A DNA stretch of 64,000 nucleotides, from contig OZ220707.1 in NCBI GenBank assembly GCA_965116685.1, positions 3,596,001 to 3,660,000 on the forward strand, read 5' to 3'. This DNA comes from Bin80 sp965116685 (GTDB taxonomy: Bacteria > Bacteroidota > Rhodothermia > Rhodothermales > Bin80). Every line of letters starts with the position of its first letter. Positions within the stretch are counted from its first letter, which is position 1. The position numbers were made by a program, and so were the translations under genes. The notes below the pieces were generated by a model. That model was not told the DNA's origin, did not search any database, and saw only the letters and a program-made list of their open reading frames with translations. This document shows positions 46,112 to 54,674 of the stretch, one piece after another.

Positions 46112-48222
46112 CAAGTTTGCAAATTCGGTCAGATACTGACTGACATCTTGCGTTAATTTAGAGATTTTTGCCCTCAATTTGCCCATTTCAGGGGTTAAAT
46201 CGGCCATTTTTCGCACAAATTCATCTTTTTTCTGGTATTTGTTTCAGAATCTCTCAAAATAGTGGATTTTTACGGAACCTTTCCGCTCAATCCCTGTAAA
46301 ATCCATCAAATCTACCCCTGGTTTATGTATATCCGGTCGAAATCTCGAACCCTGAAATCCGGGATCAAAGCCGACACCTTTTCCCTGGTGGAATCCCATC
46401 GGGTGAATGGGATGTCCAAACAGCGTACCCTGCTCAATCTTGGCCAGGATTTCAGCATCCCCCAGGCACAATGGCGGACCCTGTCCCGACTTGTCATGGA
46501 TGGCTTGCAGGGGTATGAACCGCTGTTTCTTGAAGATGAGGCGCTCCGAAAAGTCAGTCAGGAAATCATCCAACGTCTCCAGGCCAAGGGGTATGATCCA
46601 GACGATCCGCGGGATGATCGGGATTCCATTCTCACGTACGAGATTCATCACACCGATACGCGAACCGTTGGGGGTGAGCGTGTGGCGTTGCAGGCGTTGC
46701 AGCGTTTGGGTTTCGCCGAGATTCTTCAAGACCTGCACTTGAATGAAGATCAGATCCACTGGGCGACGGCGCTGGTCGTCGGACGGATGCTTTCCCCGGG
46801 AAGTGAACGGCAAACCCACGAATGGATGCGCGAGCGCTCCAGCATCTTGGAACTTCTTCGTGCAAAACTCCCGAGTGAGCGATCGCTCTACGATGTCGGA
46901 GACCTGCTGTACAAACACCACAAGTCCATCATGGATGAACTTTTTGGACACACCAGAGAACTGTTGGGATTTGGCGAAACCATTGTCTTTTATGATCTGA
47001 CGAATACCTTCTATACCGGTCGCCAACAAGGGACGTTACTCCAATATGGACGCAGTAAAGAGAAGCGATCGAATTGTCCGCTGGTGACGTTAGCCCTGAC
47101 TCTTGACGCATCCGGGTTTCCTCGCACCGCCAACATTCTTCCCGGCAATGCCAGTGAGCCCGGTACGCTGAAACAGGCGATTGCGCAGTTGGCTGGGGCC
47201 CAACCTACGGTCATCATGGACGCGGGTATTGCAACCGAGGCGAATCTGGCGTATTTGAAGGAGCAGGGGCTGGGTTGGATCTGCGTGGAGCGGGCCAAGA
47301 CCCCACCGGTCCCCAAACGCGAGCCCGATCAAGTGTTTGAAACCAGCACGAAGACCCTGGTGCGTGCGTGGGCGGTTGGCAAGGACGATCAAGAGCAACG
47401 TGTGTATCTGCATAGTGCGGCCCGGCAGGCCGTCGGTGATCAGATCCTCCAGACCAAGCGTGCGCAATTTGAAGAAGCCATTGCGCACCTGAACGAGGGC
47501 CTGACCGTAAAGGGGCGACCCAAGACGTATGAGGTCGTCCAAAAGAAGGTCGGGCGACTGGTTGAGAAATATAAAAAGGTTGCGTATCAGTACGCGGTGA
47601 CGGTAGGTCAGAAAAAAGACAGTCCGAATGCGCAATCCATTCGCATCCAGCGTCGATCGGCCTTTGACGAATGCACGAATGCTTCGGGGGGCTATATCGT
47701 GCGAACCAGTCACACCAAGTGGCCTTGCAAAAAGGTTGCACGCACCTACTGGAGGTTGAATGAGATTGAACAAACCTTCCGTACCATCAAATCCGACCTC
47801 GGATTACGCCCCATTTACCATCGGAAGCAAGAGCGGATTGAGGCACACCTGTTCCTGTCGATCCTTGCCTTTCATACGGCTCACCTGATTCGGAGTCAAC
47901 TGCGAACCCATCAGATTCATCGGAGCTGGGGAACGCTCAAGGTAGCGCTCAACCACCAGAACCGCGTGACCACGGTACTTCCACAAAATAAAACCCACTG
48001 TATCCTACTCAAACAAGATGCAGACCTGAAACCATTCCAACGGAAGGTCTTCCAGGCGTTGGAACTCAACATCGGAAATTACACCCAACGAATCAAGACG
48101 AAACGCCCAAAAAAAGAGGACACCGACAGGTAAAAAAAGAACGAAAAAATAGCCCTTTTGAGCCCCCCTGGAAAATAGGGGCAGCAGAGATCCGCAAAAA
48201 AATCCACTACATTGCAAACTTG
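46112..48222 (+). mobile_element. IS1634 (IS4-like) family insertion sequence, intact
   Basis: An 11-bp perfect terminal inverted repeat, CAAGTTTGCAA at 46112-46122 and its complement at 48212-48222, bounds about 2.1 kb with one transposase gene. TTGCG occurs at both borders (46107-46111 and 48220-48224). If that is the 5-bp target duplication, the right end is at 48219; with the inverted-repeat ends, only CG is duplicated. Either way removal restores the interrupted gene. About 150 bp on the left and 90 bp on the right are non-coding. Confidence 0.88.
46325..48133 (+). CDS. IS1634 family transposase
   Basis: A DDE transposase of 602 residues from ATG 46325 (MYIRSKSRTLKSG); the frame is open to 46262 but the extra 21 residues do not fit the family. 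Candidate catalytic residues: the aspartate in FYDLTNTFY, the aspartate in VIMDAGIATEANL, and the glutamate in the YWRLNEIEQTFRTIKSDL block (the Y-R-E signature of IS4-like enzymes). The gene is uninterrupted, so the element may be active. Confidence 0.88.
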   Translation: MYIRSKSRTLKSGIKADTFSLVESHRVNGMSKQRTLLNLGQDFSIPQAQWRTLSRLVMDGLQGYEPLFLEDEALRKVSQEIIQRLQAKGYDPDDPRDDRDSILTYEIHHTDTRTVGGERVALQALQRLGFAEILQDLHLNEDQIHWATALVVGRMLSPGSERQTHEWMRERSSILELLRAKLPSERSLYDVGDLLYKHHKSIMDELFGHTRELLGFGETIVFYDLTNTFYTGRQQGTLLQYGRSKEKRSNCPLVTLALTLDASGFPRTANILPGNASEPGTLKQAIAQLAGAQPTVIMDAGIATEANLAYLKEQGLGWICVERAKTPPVPKREPDQVFETSTKTLVRAWAVGKDDQEQRVYLHSAARQAVGDQILQTKRAQFEEAIAHLNEGLTVKGRPKTYEVVQKKVGRLVEKYKKVAYQYAVTVGQKKDSPNAQSIRIQRRSAFDECTNASGGYIVRTSHTKWPCKKVARTYWRLNEIEQTFRTIKSDLGLRPIYHRKQERIEAHLFLSILAFHTAHLIRSQLRTHQIHRSWGTLKVALNHQNRVTTVLPQNKTHCILLKQDADLKPFQRKVFQALELNIGNYTQRIKTKRPKKEDTDR

Positions 48223-48879
48223 CGATTGGCCAAATCTATGTACTTGGTTGAATACATCGAAAATATGGGAACGGGGACTTTAGACATGATCAAGCGTTGT
48301 GCTGAGGCCGGTTTACCTGAACCGAAGTTCTCGGTTGAAGATGGCTTTGTTATCACCATACCACGTTCACGGACTCGCACCTATACCGTGACGGCATATT
48401 GTGGGAAAAAACCACTGGTTGATGTTGACATTTTGGCAATGTTTCCCAATGGGACATGGAAACGCACTAAGACCGATAAACGGGGTGAAGCAAATGTTGA
48501 GTTGCATTCAGTCTATTTGCCGATGACAGTGTTTGCAGCTGCCGAAGGTTTTGCCGCATGCATAGAGTACGGCTGGAGACCTGAAGAACGCAAACTCACG
48601 CTGGAACTGATCCCATTAAAGCATGGTGGTGCAGTTATCTTTCCCGAGGGATATGGCTATATCCCTAGACTCAAGGGAAGGTTAAATCCTATTCTTGATT
48701 CCGCCCGCCGGACCTATCTCTATGCTTCCAATATTTCCATTAATCGTGGACAGGTAAAGCCAGTATCTTTTGAATATGGTGAAGAGTTAAATCTTGTTGA
48801 TGCCGACGGTTTCGAAGTCCAAGTTCATGTTGTTCAGATGATACACCGATCGGCATTATTAGAGTATCACATCGCCACG

Positions 48880-48921
48880 TCACAGCAAGAGTCACAGCAA
48901 GAGTCGCAGCAAGAGTCGCAG
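48880..48921 (+). repeat. 12-bp tandem repeats encoding SQQE
   Basis: Three and a half copies of a 12-bp unit (TCACAGCAAGAG with one T-C-A/G change) encode SQQESQQESQQESQ in the linker before the winged-helix end of the DUF4062 protein. The unit is a multiple of three, so slippage changes linker length only. Confidence 0.8.
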
Positions 48922-49293
48922 AAAAGGGAAAAACAAGGATCACTGGAGATGAGAGTTCTCAATCTCCTGATGAATGGTCCTCTGTCAAAGAAGGAGTTGT
49001 CGGAAAATTTGGGACAAAAAAGGATATCTGGTCAACTCAACAAAGTAATTTCCCAACTGTTAGTGGAAGGAAAGGTCGCTTTCCTAATTCCTGAAAAGCC
49101 TCAAAGTCGATTGCAAAAATATCGTCTGACAGGCAAGGGAAAAGTTATAGTTTCAGGTATTAATACTGAGGAGTAATTGGATGAATTTTTTGCACAAGAT
49201 GGTAATGAATTAAGACTGTGAATTGCAGATATGTTCTTGGGTTCTACCGTGAATGTTGTGGATAGAGATTTAAATTGCCGCAGAAAAATGCGA

Positions 49294-49655
49294 CTGGATG
49301 CGCGAACGATCCAGTATCCTCGAGTTGCTTCAACTTGATCCTCCCAGCCCGAGTGCTCTGTACCGGATTGGAGATATGCTCTACGCGCATCGGAAACCGA
49401 TCATGGATGCGCTCTTTGGCAATACCAAAGAACTGCTGGGATTCAGCGAAACCATTGCCTTCTTGGATCTGACGAATGTATTCCATTATGGCCGTAAGCA
49501 CGGAGACTTGCTGCGCCATGGATGCAGTAAAGAGAAGCGTTCGGACTGTCCGTTGGTCACGTTGGCCCTGACCATAGATACCTCGGGTTTCCCGCGCAGT
49601 GCGGAAATATTGCCCGGCAATGCCAGTGAGCCGGCAACCTTGGAAAAGGCGATTC
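49294..49655 (+). pseudogene. IS1634 family transposase fragment
   Basis: About 120 codons align with residues from WMRERSSILELL to NASEPATLEKAI of the intact transposase at 46325-48133. The sequence differs at many positions (for example FHYGRKHGDLLRHG against FYTGRQQGTLLQYG), so this is a different IS1634-type element. Both ends are missing; the 3' side is cut by the IS21-like repeats. Confidence 0.8.
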
Positions 49656-49662
49656 ATTGCGT

Positions 49663-49706
49663 ATTCCGATCCAAGTGGGCCACCGTTCCGAGTGAAGTGG
49701 GCCACC
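49663..49706. mobile_element. IS21-type terminal repeat fragment
   Basis: Two direct 22-bp repeats, 49663-49684 and 49685-49706, share the pattern (A/G)TTCCGA-N5-AGTGGGCCACC. Such multiple short repeats are the hallmark of IS21 family ends, where IstA binds. No istA or istB gene remains, so only one terminus survives. Confidence 0.6.
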
Positions 49707-49771
49707 CTGCAAGCCAGTGTTATGGAGTGCTGATGTGTGCCCATCAAAACTGGAAGCGATTTAATTTTCAT

Positions 49772-49866
49772 CGGATCCAGGTATGGTTTGTCATAGGTCC
49801 AATGAATGGGAAACTACGCGCGAAGATAGCGCCCCGCTTTTTCATTAGACCTATGATCTGGATACC
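49772..49866. repeat. Imperfect inverted repeat of unknown nature
   Basis: The arm TCATAGGTCCAATGAA (49790-49805) pairs with TTCATTAGACCTATGA (49841-49856) with one mismatch. GGATCCAGG and ATCTGGATACC extend the pairing outward with gaps. The loop is about 35 bp. It could be the remnant of a small mobile element or a transcription terminator; there is no T-tract. Confidence 0.4.
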
Positions 49867-49981
49867 TCAGCTGGATCTTTCGGAACCACGGAACCCTAAA
49901 TTTGTCCAACACGGATCGTGGCAGAGGATCCAAAGGCTGTCTGTGTAATCAACTGTCCATGAATTCACAGCGTCTCAAACC

Positions 49982-50824
49982 ATGCGTACATCTCCATCGC
50001 TTCCATCAAATTTCGTGCCCGACCGTGGTCCTGCCAAGTATTTTCACGGGCGGAAGCAGATACTGAGAGATCTCGGTGGAATTTTGAGGTACTCAACCCA
50101 AAACAAGTGGGGCACGACCTTCCTGATTCAAGGTGCACCTGGCGTGGGGAAGAGTGCCCTGCTTGAAGAATGTGAAAAACATGCGAGAGAGAATGAATGG
50201 GGTGTTGCCAAGATTGGGGCAGAATCTCTCTGGGATCCATACGAATTACGAGAAGACCTCGGGTTGGGAAACAAGTCTGAGGTTACCGAAAAATCCACAC
50301 AGTTCGGGGTGGAAAATTTGGTTAAACGGGAAATTCGGACCAGCCGACCTCGTCGGACATTACTGAATATACTTCAGGCTGACAGGCAACCATTGTTGCT
50401 TGTTTTGGACGAAGCACAAGTGCTGGGGGAAATGGATGTTCCACCATCTGAGTATAGGGCGACTGCCATTAAGGTTTTTAATGCGATTCATAATGGCGAG
50501 TTGGTCCGTCCTGTCATCCTGGTCGCGGCGGGACTGGGAACGACGAAGAAGGCCTTTCAGTCATTGGGAATTTCGAGATTTTCGGGAGGATGCTTCGTGG
50601 AATTGGGAGCATTGAGTAAAGAGTCTGAGCGTGCGGTCATCCACGACTGGCTCGCGAAGGAAGGCGAGGCCCAAGGTGATCCCACTGAATGGATTGATGC
50701 CATTGCTCAGGAAACGCATGGCTGGCCCCAGCATATCTTGTCGTATGTGGAGCCGGCGTCGCGTCATTTACGAGCCCACGACGGTGCCATGACCACGGAA
50801 GGGTTGAATACCGTCTTGGGAGCG
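49982..50824 (+). pseudogene. STAND/AAA-type ATPase, 5' part (interrupted by the intron array)
   Basis: The first 281 residues of an ATP-binding protein: GRKQILRDLGGILRYS, Walker A LIQGAPGVGKSALLEEC, Walker B LLLVLDEAQVLGEM, then a sensor region (VILVAAGLGTTKKAFQSLGISRFSGGCFVELGALSK) and HGWPQHIL, as in AAA_16/Orc-like ATPases. The frame continues only four codons past residue 281 and stops (CCA GGC TAA) because the intron array begins there. The missing end is at 63135-63491: GGA GCG joins GGT CGG in frame and gives a protein of about 399 residues. The sharp loss of coding sense at 50825 fixes the border to within a few bases. Confidence 0.85.
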
Positions 50825-50848
50825 CCAGGCTAACTGGCAAAATGTAAC
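50825..50848 (+). other. 24-bp orphan intron-end fragment at the 5' border of the array
   Basis: CGCCAGGCTAACTGGCA occurs at 50823-50839 and again at 50852-50868, where copy 1 of the tandem unit begins. The first occurrence is therefore a second, truncated copy of the start of the repeat unit. It contains a small hairpin (GCCAG / CTGGC around GCTAA). It may be a relic of an earlier insertion or part of the true 5' end of the array. Confidence 0.6.
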
Positions 50849-52761
50849 GAACGCCAGGCTAACTGGCATAAGTGTAGCAGGTGCAAGTCCTGCAGTATGA
50901 AGTTTAACCAAAACACATATTTCCGCGAGCCGTGCGTTGTGATCCGTGAGGGTCCCGATGAAGTGTCGGCAGCGGTGCGTGTGGCCGGAGCTATTGAGCA
51001 ACGAAATATGCATTATCTGGGTCGTCGAGGCTGTGTTACAGGTCGAAGGCACCATGTAGGTCATCGTTATGGTGAGAGGATCTACAGGCCCACGGTGTCC
51101 AGGAACTCAGGGACGCACGTACGCACTTTGCCGGGACCTGGGAGGTCTCCATCTTGCCCTGTAGTCGTACGGGGCCGCTTAGAGAAGGCGGAAGACGCCG
51201 AAGCCTAAGATGCACGAGATGGAGAAGTCAGATAGAGGCATAGTAGTGAGGAAGACCGCGAACAAGGAGCCATCCGCGGAGCGGTCGGAGCGAAGGCCTC
51301 TACCCGAGGGGAATCCGCAAGATCCCACCACACACCATGCGCAGAAATGGGCGCGTGTGCACCAGGGGATTGAGCGGATACGGGAAGTCGTACAACGGAA
51401 CCCGAAGGAGAAACTTACAACGCTCTTGCACCACATCAGCGTGGAATCACTGACGGCGGCGTTTTTCGCATTAAAGCGAGAAGCGTCCCCTGGGGTGGAC
51501 AACGTGACGTGGGAGGAGTATAGCGTGGACTTGGACCGCAACCTTGCGGATCTCTGCACACGCGTACACCGTGGATCGTTTCGAGCGACCCCCAGCAGGC
51601 GGGTGAATATACCGAAGCCTGATGGAGGCACACGACCGCTTGGGATCGCAGCGCTGGAGGACAAGATCGTCCAGACCGCGATGGTAAAATGTATCTTAGA
51701 GCCCATTTATGAAAATGAGTTCTGCGGGTTCAGCTATGGATTCAGGCCGGGGCGCAGTGCCCATGATGGACTGGATGCCGTCGCGTATGTGATCGAACGC
51801 CGGAGGGTCAACTATGTGGTGGATGCGGACATTCGGAAATTCTTTGACATGGTGGATCAGGAGTGGTTACTCCGCTTCCTGGAACACCGGATTGCAGATC
51901 AACGGGTGCTCCGACTCATCACAAAATTTCTGAAGGCGGGGGTGATGGAGGATGGGAACTGGCAGGAAAGTAGGCGAGGCACGCCGCAAGGCGCGGTGAT
52001 CTCTCCGATTCTGGCCAACATCTACCTTCATTACGTGCTGGACTTATGGTTTGAGTCCCAGCGCAAATCACGCAAGATCGGTGGAGAGTCGTATATCGTT
52101 CGTTATGCGGACGATTTTGTGGAAAGTATAAGGAGGAGGCGGAGAAGTTTCTACGTGCATTGCGGGCCCGACTGGAGAAATTCGGATTGAGTCTGCATCC
52201 AGACAAAACGCGACTGATCGAATTTGGTCGCAACGCGATGGAGCACCGTAGAAAACGGGGAGACGGCAAGCCGAAGACCTTTGACTTTCTGGGATTTACA
52301 CATTACTGTCGTAAAACCCGTAAGGGGTCATTTGGGCTGGGCCGTAAGCCAATCGCGAAGCGCATGGTGCGCTTCATAAAACGAATTCGTAGGGAGCTAT
52401 GGCGCCGGATGCACGAAAGCGTGCATGATACGGGCCTATGGCTTGGCCAAGTTCTTAATGGATGGCTGAATTACTATGCCGTACCATGGAGTTATCGGTA
52501 CCTATGGAGATGTTTTAAGTGCTTGAAATGGGTATGGCTGTGTATCCTACGTCGACGATCCCAGAAGGATCGGACCACATGGGAGCAGTTGGATATCCTC
52601 ATTGAGCGCTATTGGCCGAAGCTGAACATACGACACGACTGGCCGGCGAGACGATTTTCCGTCAAGCACGCGAGTGTAACCCAAGGGAGGAGCCGGATGC
52701 GTTAACGCGCACGTCCGGATCTGTGCGGGGGGCCCGAGGAAACTCGGGTCCCTACCGCGAT
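50849..52761 (+). mobile_element. Group II intron, tandem copy 1
   Basis: A 1,913-bp unit with a structured non-coding 5' part (about 360 nt, domains I-III), a reverse transcriptase frame, and a clear domain V at 52690-52723 (GAGCCGGATGCG-TTAA-CGCGCACGTCCGGATCTG). Domain VI follows at 52724-52761 with a GAAA loop. The RT stop codon lies inside domain V. The exact 5' splice site is unclear: GTGTAG at 50872-50877 is the best GUGYG-like candidate, which would make the preceding hairpin a target sequence. Copy 2 follows without spacer. Confidence 0.85.
51210..52705 (+). pseudogene. Group II intron reverse transcriptase/maturase, copy 1 (frameshifted)
   Basis: The first frame (51210-52190) has RT domains 0-5: SPGVDNVTWEEY, IPKPDGGTRPLGI, YGFRPGRSAHDGLDAV, DADIRKFFDMVDQEWLL, GTPQGAVISPILANIYL and the catalytic YADD. 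Right after YADDF the frame shifts by -1. The second frame (KEEAEKFLRALRARLEKFGLSLHPDKTRLIEFGR...) carries RT 6-7 and the maturase X domain (QVLNGWLNYYAVPWSYRYLWRCFKCLKW). No HNH endonuclease domain follows. Full-length RT would need frameshifting; the same defect occurs in every copy. Confidence 0.85.
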
Positions 52762-54674
52762 GAACGCCAGGCTAACTGGCATAAGTGTAGCAGGTGCAAG
52801 TCCTGCAGTATGAAGTTTAACCAAAACACATATTTCCGCGAGCCGTGCGTTGTGATCCGTGAGGGTCCCGATGAAGTGTCGGCAGCGGTGCGTGTGGCCG
52901 GAGCTATTGAGCAACGAAATATGCATTATCTGGGTCGTCGAGGCTGTGTTACAGGTCGAAGGCACCATGTAGGTCATCGTTATGGTGAGAGGATCTACAG
53001 GCCCACGGTGTCCAGGAACTCAGGGACGCACGTACGCACTTTGCCGGGACCTGGGAGGTCTCCATCTTGCCCTGTAGTCGTACGGGGCCGCTTAGAGAAG
53101 GCGGAAGACGCCGAAGCCTAAGATGCACGAGATGGAGAAGTCAGATAGAGGCATAGTAGTGAGGAAGACCGCGAACAAGGAGCCATCCGCGGAGCGGTCG
53201 GAGCGAAGGCCTCTACCCGAGGGGAATCCGCAAGATCCCACCACACACCATGCGCAGAAATGGGCGCGTGTGCACCAGGGGATTGAGCGGATACGGGAAG
53301 TCGTACAACGGAACCCGAAGGAGAAACTTACAACGCTCTTGCACCACATCAGCGTGGAATCACTGACGGCGGCGTTTTTCGCATTAAAGCGAGAAGCGTC
53401 CCCTGGGGTGGACAACGTGACGTGGGAGGAGTATAGCGTGGACTTGGACCGCAACCTTGCGGATCTCTGCACACGCGTACACCGTGGATCGTTTCGAGCG
53501 ACCCCCAGCAGGCGGGTGAATATACCGAAGCCTGATGGAGGCACACGACCGCTTGGGATCGCAGCGCTGGAGGACAAGATCGTCCAGACCGCGATGGTAA
53601 AATGTATCTTAGAGCCCATTTATGAAAATGAGTTCTGCGGGTTCAGCTATGGATTCAGGCCGGGGCGCAGTGCCCATGATGGACTGGATGCCGTCGCGTA
53701 TGTGATCGAACGCCGGAGGGTCAACTATGTGGTGGACGCGGACATTCGGAAATTCTTTGACATGGTGGATCAGGAGTGGTTACTCCGCTTCCTGGAACAC
53801 CGGATTGCAGATCAACGGGTGCTCCGACTCATCACAAAATTTCTGAAGGCGGGGGTGATGGAGGATGGGAACTGGCAGGAAAGTAGGCGAGGCACGCCGC
53901 AAGGCGCGGTGATCTCTCCGATTCTGGCCAACATCTACCTTCATTACGTGCTGGACTTATGGTTTGAGTCCCAGCGCAAATCACGCAAGATCGGTGGAGA
54001 GTCGTATATCGTTCGTTATGCGGACGATTTTGTGGAAAGTATAAGGAGGAGGCGGAGAAGTTTCTACGTGCATTGCGGGCCCGACTGGAGAAATTCGGAT
54101 TGAGTCTGCATCCAGACAAAACGCGACTGATCGAATTTGGTCGCAACGCGATGGAGCACCGTAGAAAACGGGGAGACGGCAAGCCGAAGACCTTTGACTT
54201 TCTGGGATTTACACATTACTGTCGTAAAACCCGTAAGGGGTCATTTGGGCTGGGCCGTAAGCCAATCGCGAAGCGCATGGTGCGCTTCATAAAACGAATT
54301 CGTAGGGAGCTATGGCGCCGGATGCACGAAAGCGTGCATGATACGGGCCTATGGCTTGGCCAAGTTCTTAATGGATGGCTGAATTACTATGCCGTACCAT
54401 GGAGTTATCGGTACCTATGGAGATGTTTTAAGTGCTTGAAATGGGTATGGCTGTGTATCCTACGTCGACGATCCCAGAAGGATCGGACCACATGGGAGCA
54501 GTTGGATATCCTCATTGAGCGCTATTGGCCGAAGCTGAACATACGACACGACTGGCCGGCGAGACGATTTTCCGTCAAGCACGCGAGTGTAACCCAAGGG
54601 AGGAGCCGGATGCGTTAACGCGCACGTCCGGATCTGTGCGGGGGGCCCGAGGAAACTCGGGTCCCTACCGCGAT
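52762..54674 (+). mobile_element. Group II intron, tandem copy 2
   Basis: An exact-length 1,913-bp repeat of copy 1; by eye the only difference noticed is a T to C change in the DAD codon region (GTGGACGCGGAC). Domain V is at 54603-54636. It directly abuts copies 1 and 3. Confidence 0.85.
53123..54618 (+). pseudogene. Group II intron reverse transcriptase/maturase, copy 2 (frameshifted)
   Basis: Protein text is identical to copy 1 in both frames (53123-54103 and 54073-54618), with the same -1 shift after YADDF. The one silent difference and the exact period mean this copy arose very recently. Confidence 0.85.

Larger units (their letters stand above)
45045..49176 (+). pseudogene. DUF4062 / GHKL-ATPase / winged-helix protein, split by an IS1634-type element
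   Basis: The gene runs 45045-46111 and resumes at 48225. Dropping the insert and one TTGCG joins TTA TTG CGA TTG GCC in frame and gives a 672-residue protein. Residues 3-75 are a DUF4062 domain (RIFISSVQGEFKKERELLRDYL ... DIYVGLFGGEYG), a TIR-like fold common in conflict systems. Residues about 260-400 carry a GHKL-type ATP-binding segment (VVTEAIVNAVAHRDYTDNSSVQV ... IENMGTGTLDMI across the join), as in AlbA/RecG-like regulators. The C-terminal third has a beta-rich region, a QQES repeat and a winged-helix end (LLMNGPLSKKELSENLG). As it stands, only a 364-residue truncated product from 45045-46139 and a separate TTG-started downstream frame could be made. Confidence 0.85.
49177..49981. other. 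Degenerate mobile-element rubble between two accessory genes
   Basis: This 805-bp stretch holds no intact gene. It carries the IS1634 fragment, the IS21-type terminal repeats and the inverted repeat listed separately. A fused frame 49298-49948 runs through all three by chance and is not a real protein. Confidence 0.7.

Noticed and set aside
49298..49948. 216-residue frame as an intact protein
   Set aside because: Its first half is an IS1634 transposase fragment and the rest reads through IS21 terminal repeats and an inverted repeat.
51179..51706. Minus-strand 175-residue frames opposite each intron RT
   Set aside because: They are exact shadows of the RT coding strand, present in each copy for that reason only.
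52612..53121. 169-residue frames bridging adjacent intron copies (also 54525-55034 and 60987-61697)
   Set aside because: They run through domain V/VI and the next intron's structured RNA; they recur only because the unit repeats and have no protein family features.
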